The notes beneath the pieces were generated by a model. It made no database searches. It was given only the letters and a program-made list of their open reading frames with translations, and was not told the origin of the DNA. Source: Hirundichthys speculiger (Eukaryota > Chordata > Actinopteri > Beloniformes > Exocoetidae). From it: DNA of 64,000 bases. Each line of letters opens with the position of its first letter. Within the stretch, counting starts at the first letter, position 1. A program made the translations under genes and the position numbers. Below, piece after piece: positions 57,821 to 64,000 of this stretch. The stretch covers positions 204,175-268,174 of the forward strand of contig JAGFBZ010000565.1 in the NCBI GenBank assembly GCA_018398805.1, written 5' to 3'.

Positions 57821-57836
57821 TCACCAGCCGCCACTG
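57821..57836. repeat. Right terminal inverted repeat of the hAT copy
   Basis: TCACCAGCCGCCACTG, the complement of the CAGTGGCGGCTGGTGA hAT end. The matching left end was not found in the window. Confidence 0.6.
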
Positions 57837-57844
57837 GTGATCTA

Positions 57845-60384
57845 ACAAAGGTAAAGGGCAAATATTAACCATATATACTGCTTGTAATTGGGATGAAGTA
57901 AAGATCTGTTAAGTATTTTAACATAAAAGTGTTTGATTGTGAGGCATTAAAAACCATAACATGCAACGGGTCCACCAGACCCACGAACACTGGCTGAGTA
58001 ATAACAATATAAACACCACACAAGGGTTAACTCAGAGGGTTCCCCCTATAGCTGCGGAGGTTAAGTCATTATTACAACAGTGTCCAGGGTTAACTCTTGT
58101 TCAATCTCCTGCTTGTTTTCACTCTCTTGTTTTCTCTTCAGGCGTTTCTTTGAGTCTCTCAGTTGCCTATGCCATGATGTCCACAGTAGCACCATGAGCT
58201 CCTTTTATTTCTAATGTATGACGGAGTGCTAAAAAGCCATATACAATTGTTGCAAGAGATGACCAGGATGGGAATCCAAGGATACATTGGGTCGTTTTTG
58301 CATGTAGTAGAGACATGACACGAGAGCTGGATTAGAAACTGATATTTAACATGAAAAAAACCCTGTGCTGCTTTGACTAAAAGGCTTTTTATAAGCTTAA
58401 TTAATCTTGGCTCAGCAGAAGATTTTCTATCTGAAGCAATTGAGCTTTTCTTCAGCTCAGAACAAATGGACTGGCTTCTCTGATTGAACTCTGAAAACTG
58501 TATACAGATAACTTGATTGTTAACGTCACAAATTTAAGTTGTACGTTTTGAAAGCTTTAACTGTAGCAGTGATTACAGTTTCGCTTTTTAAATAAATACA
58601 TGTTTCGGATGGTGCCTCGCCATACACCTACTCCTACACAAACTGCTTCAGGAGCATTCTGCTAAAGAGACTTTCTGTTATTTTACGATAAGACTCTCAT
58701 TATGTTAGCAGCTGGCCCAGATGTCTTGCTGTGAGGAACACGAAGGCTAATGTGACTTGGGTTTGGTGAATTATTCATTTGAGTTTAGCAATTATTGCAT
58801 GTGCTAGGTCAAGATTCTGATTAGTTCTTTTAAATATTCCCAGACACTGATGATTATCTGAAGCAACATAAATTGCATGAGATAAATAACCAGATGATGA
58901 ACGTTAACTTCAAGGGCTTCATACAGAGAATGTGGTTTAGATAGAGAGAGAGAATGAATGTAAGATATGACGTTGTAGAAAAAAGAATATAGATGCAGCT
59001 AGTTAAATGAAACTTCAGAGGCAGTGCAGTGGAGGATGAATATAGTATTTATTTATTTATCTATTTTTTTAATCTTACTGGTGCAGGAAGATTATTGACC
59101 CCCCCAGGATTTGGGGTCTGGTGCTGTGATGGCCAGACTGGTGTAGAGAAATTGGAGTCATGTGGAAGAAAGTCAAGAAGGGCTTCATTTATTAGGATTA
59201 ACCACATCCTGAAGGCCTGGAGATGCACATGCCGTAGCTCCCATTTCTGCCAGCACAGAAACAGTTGAGTAGTAGCTACGGGGAACCAGAAGATGGAAGG
59301 TAGGACAGAGTTAACATGAAAGCATTTGGAGCACAAACCAGGACAGCCAGCTTAAGGGAATATTGTAGGTTGCTGACTTTGAGGAAAATGAGCCAGAGAT
59401 ACTCGGGCTTGGAGCCCTGATGAACACCTGCACGGGCTACATCTGGCTGTAGAGTGGAAACCTGCAGGGTCAGGTAGGAGTTGAAATATGTTGAAGAGGC
59501 ACTGTTCAGCTCTTTAAGCAGGGGAGGACAAATTTTATTCATAACATGTTCATTTACATGAATAATCTTGCCTTGCATTTACTGAATTTAAAACTGTCAG
59601 ACTAACTTTTTCCATACAACTACAAGTGAGGAAATTTGACCCTTCATACTATTATGAAACATGTTGTCATTTGTTGCATATCTAACTCAGTACAATTTAG
59701 GTTGCTTACTTTTTTTTTTAGGAGATTTGCAAACATCTTTGACTTCCTGTTGTCCCACATTAGAGTTACTCTTCAACTTGTCACTTAATCTTTGTTTGAA
59801 CCTTTGAATCGGACAGAACAATGAACTTGTTGTAGTGAGCTGCAGAAAGAAATCCAGTTGGCTCAAATATACTGTAAGTATGAAAGAAAGTGATTATTAT
59901 TATTATTATTATCATTTAGCACTAAAATGCATAAAACTCAAAGGATCCAGACAACATGCTCCTTTTTCTCTGGTTGTCCACTTCATTGTTAGTGAACTGG
60001 AGGGATATTCTTCACAGTTTCATACATGCCAATAAAGTGTAAACAGAAATCTGTGAGATACTTTTTGTCACCATTCAGCAAATTCCATGAAAAACTCAAA
60101 AGGAAAATCTCGGTCTGTACTTTAAGTCCACTTTACTTTCCATGAACAAAGTAAGTAAGTGAGTAAAATTATTTTTTTCTCTCTCTCTTTTTTTTATTAT
60201 TAAAATTGTATTATTCCCATTTGCTTAATATAGTCTTTCAGCTGCTCTGGACTTGGAGGCCTAATTTGTTAAATGCTAACCTTATTAGCACAGTAAAATG
60301 CCTCATCCCAGGTGATGGTAAAATGTCTCCAAGGTGGGAGATACATTAATATACAGAAGATAAGTTTTCTATTTAACTTTAGGC
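57845..60384. other. Non-coding stretch
   Basis: No supported gene; (TTA)n at 59892-59912 and pyrimidine-rich 60170-60195. Confidence 0.5.
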
Positions 60385-60730
60385 ATCCATCCATTAGCTT
60401 CCGCTTGATTTGAAGTCGAGTCGCAGGAGCAGCAGCTTCAGCAGCTTCAGCAGAGAGGCCCAGACCTCCCTCCCCTCGGCCGCTTCCACCAGCTCCACTG
60501 GGAGAATCCCGAGGCACTCCCAGGCCAGCTGAGAGATGTAATCTCTCCAGCGGGTCCTGGGTCTGCCCCGTGGTCTTCTCCCAGTTGGACATGCCCAAAA
60601 CCCCTCTCCAGGGAGGCGTCCGGGGGGCATCCTAGCCAGATGCCCGAACCACCTCAACTGGCTCCTCTCGATGTGAAGGAGCAGCGGCTCTACTCTGAGT
60701 CCCTCCCGAATAACTGAATTTCTCACCTTA
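60385..60730 (-). pseudogene. RTE-type LINE C-terminus and 3' tail (Rex3-like)
   Basis: The minus-strand frame reads ERSQLRWFGHLARMPPGRLP, then GRRPRGRPRTRWRDYISQLA and ELVEAAEGREVWASLL, the very common fish LINE C-terminus. It ends on the plus-strand left side in CATCCATCCATT, the complement of a (GATG)n tail, as in Rex3-like RTE elements. About 105 codons are open. It is GC-rich relative to its flanks, so comparatively young. Confidence 0.75.
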
Positions 60731-60799
60731 CTTTAGGCATCCTAAACCACATAATGTCTGAACCATGAAAAATTGGGTATATACGGTTATCCCAATCCC

Positions 60800-61330
60800 T
60801 GGAGGACCTGCTGCTCTGCCTCAGTGAAACTGGATAACTTCACTAAGAAACTGTGGGTCAATATGCTGCCAATACCACAGTGGCAGAAGTTCACCACTCG
60901 TTGCCGAGGGGTTTTGGTATTCTTGAGTTTCCTCAGATAGAAGAGACATTGATGGGGAAAGATCTTCTGTTACTGTCATGCCCAGGAAATAACAGCTTGT
61001 GAATCTCTCCACCACCTCGCTCCTCGTGGAGAGTGGCATATGGATGGATTGTCCTTCTTTGCAGAAGTCCACAGTCATTCCCTCAATCTTTTTTCAATGT
61101 TAAGGGCCAAGTTGTGCTTTTAACACCATGATGGAAGATTCTGCACGTCACTTCTGTAAGCTCACTCATCGTTATTGATGAGCCCGAGGACCATGGTGTC
61201 ATCAGAAAATTGGTTGGGAAGGAAACACATCAGTCATGTGAGAAAAGTATGTAGCGCAACTGACTGAGAACACATCCGTAGAGGAGCCTGATCTTGGTGA
61301 GAAGGGGGGATTAAGTATGCCTGCCAACTG
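60800..61330 (-). pseudogene. LINE reverse-transcriptase fragment (Rex1-like)
   Basis: The minus strand gives MTVDFCKEGQSIHMPL, EVVERFTSCYFLGMTVTEDL: a diverged version of the post-YADD LINE segment. Plus-strand 61180-61300 (GAGGACCATGGTGTCATCAG) is the antisense of the preceding YADD region. Several breaks. Confidence 0.6.
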
Positions 61331-63312
61331 AGCGCTTTGTAAATAAGCCCAAAATCCAATTGCATAATGTATTTCTTTTGCAATCTTCATTCCTTCCATT
61401 TTTATTTGAAATTAACACATTTTTTGGGGGGAAAAAGTAATTTCAGTTTCTTGCAAACAGAATCAAAACATGAGCAAATATTGCACAAGTTGTGGACTAC
61501 CATCAGTGAACCCATGTTGCAGAGCAGGCTACCATTTTATAGCATCCAGGATGTGTCCATTGGATTGCAGTGAAAGAACATTTAAGCCAGTTTTTTTTTT
61601 TTGTGTGGTTCTTTACCTACGTGTGGCCATGCAATAGGCTGGAAACCTGTACTAGGGTAATCAAGTGGATATGGATGGATGGATGGACACAATCAAACTG
61701 CAACTTGTGAAATAAAAATATTTCCTTTGACAAAGCTATGTATTTTAGTGGGAGTTTTTTACTGGTTTGTTGTCTGTACCACACTTTGTTGTGCAGCTGA
61801 AGGTTAAGGAGTCATCACCTATTAAGCGACAAAAGCACGTCTGTTTGCAGTCTGCTGTGTATTTCTAGGCGAGCCATGTGGAGCCATCTGACTGTTTGTC
61901 TGTCATCCTTCTGGAACCCGACCAAGTAATTTCAAATGTCTAAAGCACATGAGTGAGAAAGCAGGAAGAGGACTACAACTAATGAACATGCATCAAATAC
62001 TATGAAGATCTGCTATGATTCACAACACATTATTTTGTCTTATTTTTGCCAACAAAAACCCATTGCTCTTTGATGTTTAAATTACAAGTTTAAATTACAA
62101 GGTACTTGCAATTAAAAAAACTGAAAACTATTATCTCATTAACAACAGATGAGATAAAACAGAAGCTCAAAGCTGCCTATATGTCTATATCATATTGTAA
62201 CAATGATAAAGATGCATAATGCACATCTGCTCTGAAGTGCTTGGTAGTAATCAGTCAGTCAGGGTTGAGTGTGGTGAAAAACTGCACTGAGTGACCCTCT
62301 GTAGCCAGTCATGCTGTCTAAACTCAACACAACTCAAGGGTTAATGAAAGCATGTCAAAATACCACAGAGATGCAGATCTCTTTACTGCTTTGTTCATAG
62401 CAGCTAGTTTAAGAGTCAGCCCTTTGACTCCACTCCAATCATATATTCCATGGGATGAACCTGTTTTAAAACAAGTGATCTGTTCACTTCTGAGGCTAGA
62501 TAATTTTACTCTGATCTTGTTCTGTGATGTCACCCTGCATGAAAACAAGCAAGCAAAACTAGCCTACGCACTCATGCTTCACAGTTCCACAGAACGATAA
62601 ACAGAAGAAAATAAAAACTAAAGCAGACAGGACGCACAAAATGTAAATGCTGGAGGTCTTGCTCAATTCACTGTTCCCCATTTTTTCCAATATGCTGTCA
62701 AGATTTATCTGTTGTTTTTGTGTTTGGCGTAAGAATTCAACCAGAAAAGCCCAATGCTAATAAGCTGAAAGCGGGCACTTATCATGGTGAAACCTGACAT
62801 ACTTCGGTTGGTAAATCCATACCCATTAATGTAAGCCAGCTAAACTGTGCATGTAAAAATAGTGACTGAATAAGAATTTTTTCAGGTTTTGGTCACATAA
62901 ACCAAGAGACAGAGTATGTCTTCAAGAACAAAAACAAGCACTTGTGCTTGTGCAGTCAGACTATCACATGAGAACAGATTGAAAAACACACAACAGGAAC
63001 ATGAAGTTCCACTTGAATAAGCAAACATACACGGAAATCTTCTCTGATGAAGCCTTAGAAAAATGCAAGAAAATAGACCAGCTCCCTGGGCACACACAAA
63101 CACATAAGCAGAGAGAAATGACATGTAAAACAGAGCTTTCTAGTCAGCATCTGAAGAAAATGTAGTTACTAAGCCCCAGAACGATGAAGTATAAAAATGT
63201 CATACCTATTTAAAAGACAGAGAGAGATTTAAAAAAAAAAACAAAAAAAACCAAGGCTAAAATTATACAGTTTACTGTCTTAATTTGGTGGCTTTATTTG
63301 GTGTGTATCATG
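61331..63312. other. Non-coding stretch
   Basis: Short (GGAT)n at 61668-61686 preceded by a LINE-tail scrap. No supported gene. Confidence 0.5.
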
Positions 63313-63314
63313 TA

Positions 63315-63546
63315 CAGTAATCCCTTATTTTTACCCATAAGGCCACACCATTACCCATAAGGCCACCTTCTTAAAGGGGCCAGGCTGGCTCACAACATTT
63401 CTTTGCTGCGAGAGAACGCGCACAACATCCTGTGATGTTTCTGCAATTTTTTCTTTATTTTTTTTTTTAGATTATATAATTCTGAAAATAATCCGCGAAT
63501 AACTAAAACTGTGGAACTGAAAGCGCGAATTGTGGAGGGATCACTG
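63315..63546. mobile_element. Pogo/Tigger-like MITE between TA duplications
   Basis: A 232-bp unit flanked by TA (63313-63314 and 63547-63548). Ends are CAGTAATCCCT and, inverted, CAGTGATCCCT. CCGCGAATAA and GCGCGAATTGTGGAGG near the right are typical of vertebrate pogo/Tigger MITEs. It holds an internal 20-bp-period duplication of TTACCCATAAGGCCAC (63331 and 63351). Confidence 0.7.
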
Positions 63547-63548
63547 TA

Positions 63549-64000
63549 TATGTTATTTTCCATGTAACTTCATAGAACTTTCAGTGCAGATATTATGATA
63601 CTGTTTTTTGAGCCACTACTTGCCCCTCTTTGATGAGCAGGGAAAGTACATTCTACGGCTCATAACTTCCTTTGGCCTCCCACACCTGCATTGATCATTT
63701 CAGTATATGCCTCGCAAACGAGATTTCTAAGGTTTCTACCGGAACTATGAAGAAGCAACGATGGAGATGTGAATCTTGTGTTAGATTTTAAGTTGAGGGC
63801 AAATGACACTAAAGAGGCCAACGCATTTTTGTAAAGCACCAGCTGGGATTGCCAATAATCAAGGTGTCACCATGACAGACTGCAAATTACTGGCAAGAAC
63901 ATTCCCAAACAAAGAAAAAAAGGAATCTGAGGTCCCTGAATAATATCTTTCAGTGTCGTGGGTTTTCTTTTAATGGCCACACGGAGATGGCTTATACTCT
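63549..64000. other. Non-coding stretch to window end
   Basis: Nothing recognisable. Confidence 0.45.

Overview
The window looks like teleost fish nuclear DNA. It is AT-rich and intron-like, with almost no long open frames, many microsatellites, and repeat families typical of ray-finned fish: Tc1, hAT, IS3EU, Kolobok, Rex-type and L2-type LINEs, tRNA-derived SINEs and gypsy-type LTR elements. No exon of a single-copy host gene was recognised with confidence. It is best read as intergenic or intronic sequence colonised in layers by mobile elements. Family names come from recognition of motifs, ends and target duplications, not from a database search.

The standout is a nest at 8205-17233. The oldest layer is a Tc1-like remnant (minus strand, 8205-9144 and 17128-17233). 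It is split by an element at 9151-17121 that has every structural mark of an IS3EU transposon: near-perfect inverted ends starting TAC and ending GTA, a perfect 6-bp target duplication (ATTTTC), arrays of GTGGCCAC-like palindromes just inside both ends, and a two-exon DDE integrase gene on the minus strand. Inside it sits a second, 4.5-kb element (10241-14721) flanked by TTAA, with short inverted ends: a Kolobok-type transposon. This inner element carries two convergent, spliced, decayed genes. One is a transposase-like gene that keeps its N-terminal and C-terminal exons but has lost the catalytic middle. The other encodes a domain strongly resembling the cytosolic ballast (C-terminal) domain of the P2X7 receptor.

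Other well-bounded elements: an LTR-like solo element with 5-bp duplications (2822-3251); a 306-bp hAT-type element with 8-bp duplications (19828-20133); a full-length Tc1 with three nonsense codons (22123-23733) lying beside an older Tc1-like end; an 841-bp hAT-type element with 8-bp duplications (34958-35798); a long LTR plus gypsy-like integrase remnant on the minus strand (39336-41090); a triple nest of LTR retroelement, hAT and a smaller hAT-type element (41394-44937), both hAT layers with perfect 8-bp duplications; an open hAT C-terminal exon (57237-57763); and a pogo/Tigger-like 232-bp element between TA duplications (63315-63546). LINE fragments are scattered at 27.3-28.5, 45.5-45.9, 53.0-53.4 and 60.4-61.3 kb.

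Many coding frames in these elements are broken by single-base shifts, several in homopolymer runs. That is consistent with old pseudogenes, but assembly indels could contribute and should be excluded. Unexplained items include a coding-like fragment at 1-183, a near-perfect hairpin at 828-914, a GC-rich exon-like block at 17512-18015, a duplicated 94-bp block with a splice-donor-like edge at 47974/48414, and a 30-bp G run at 48727.
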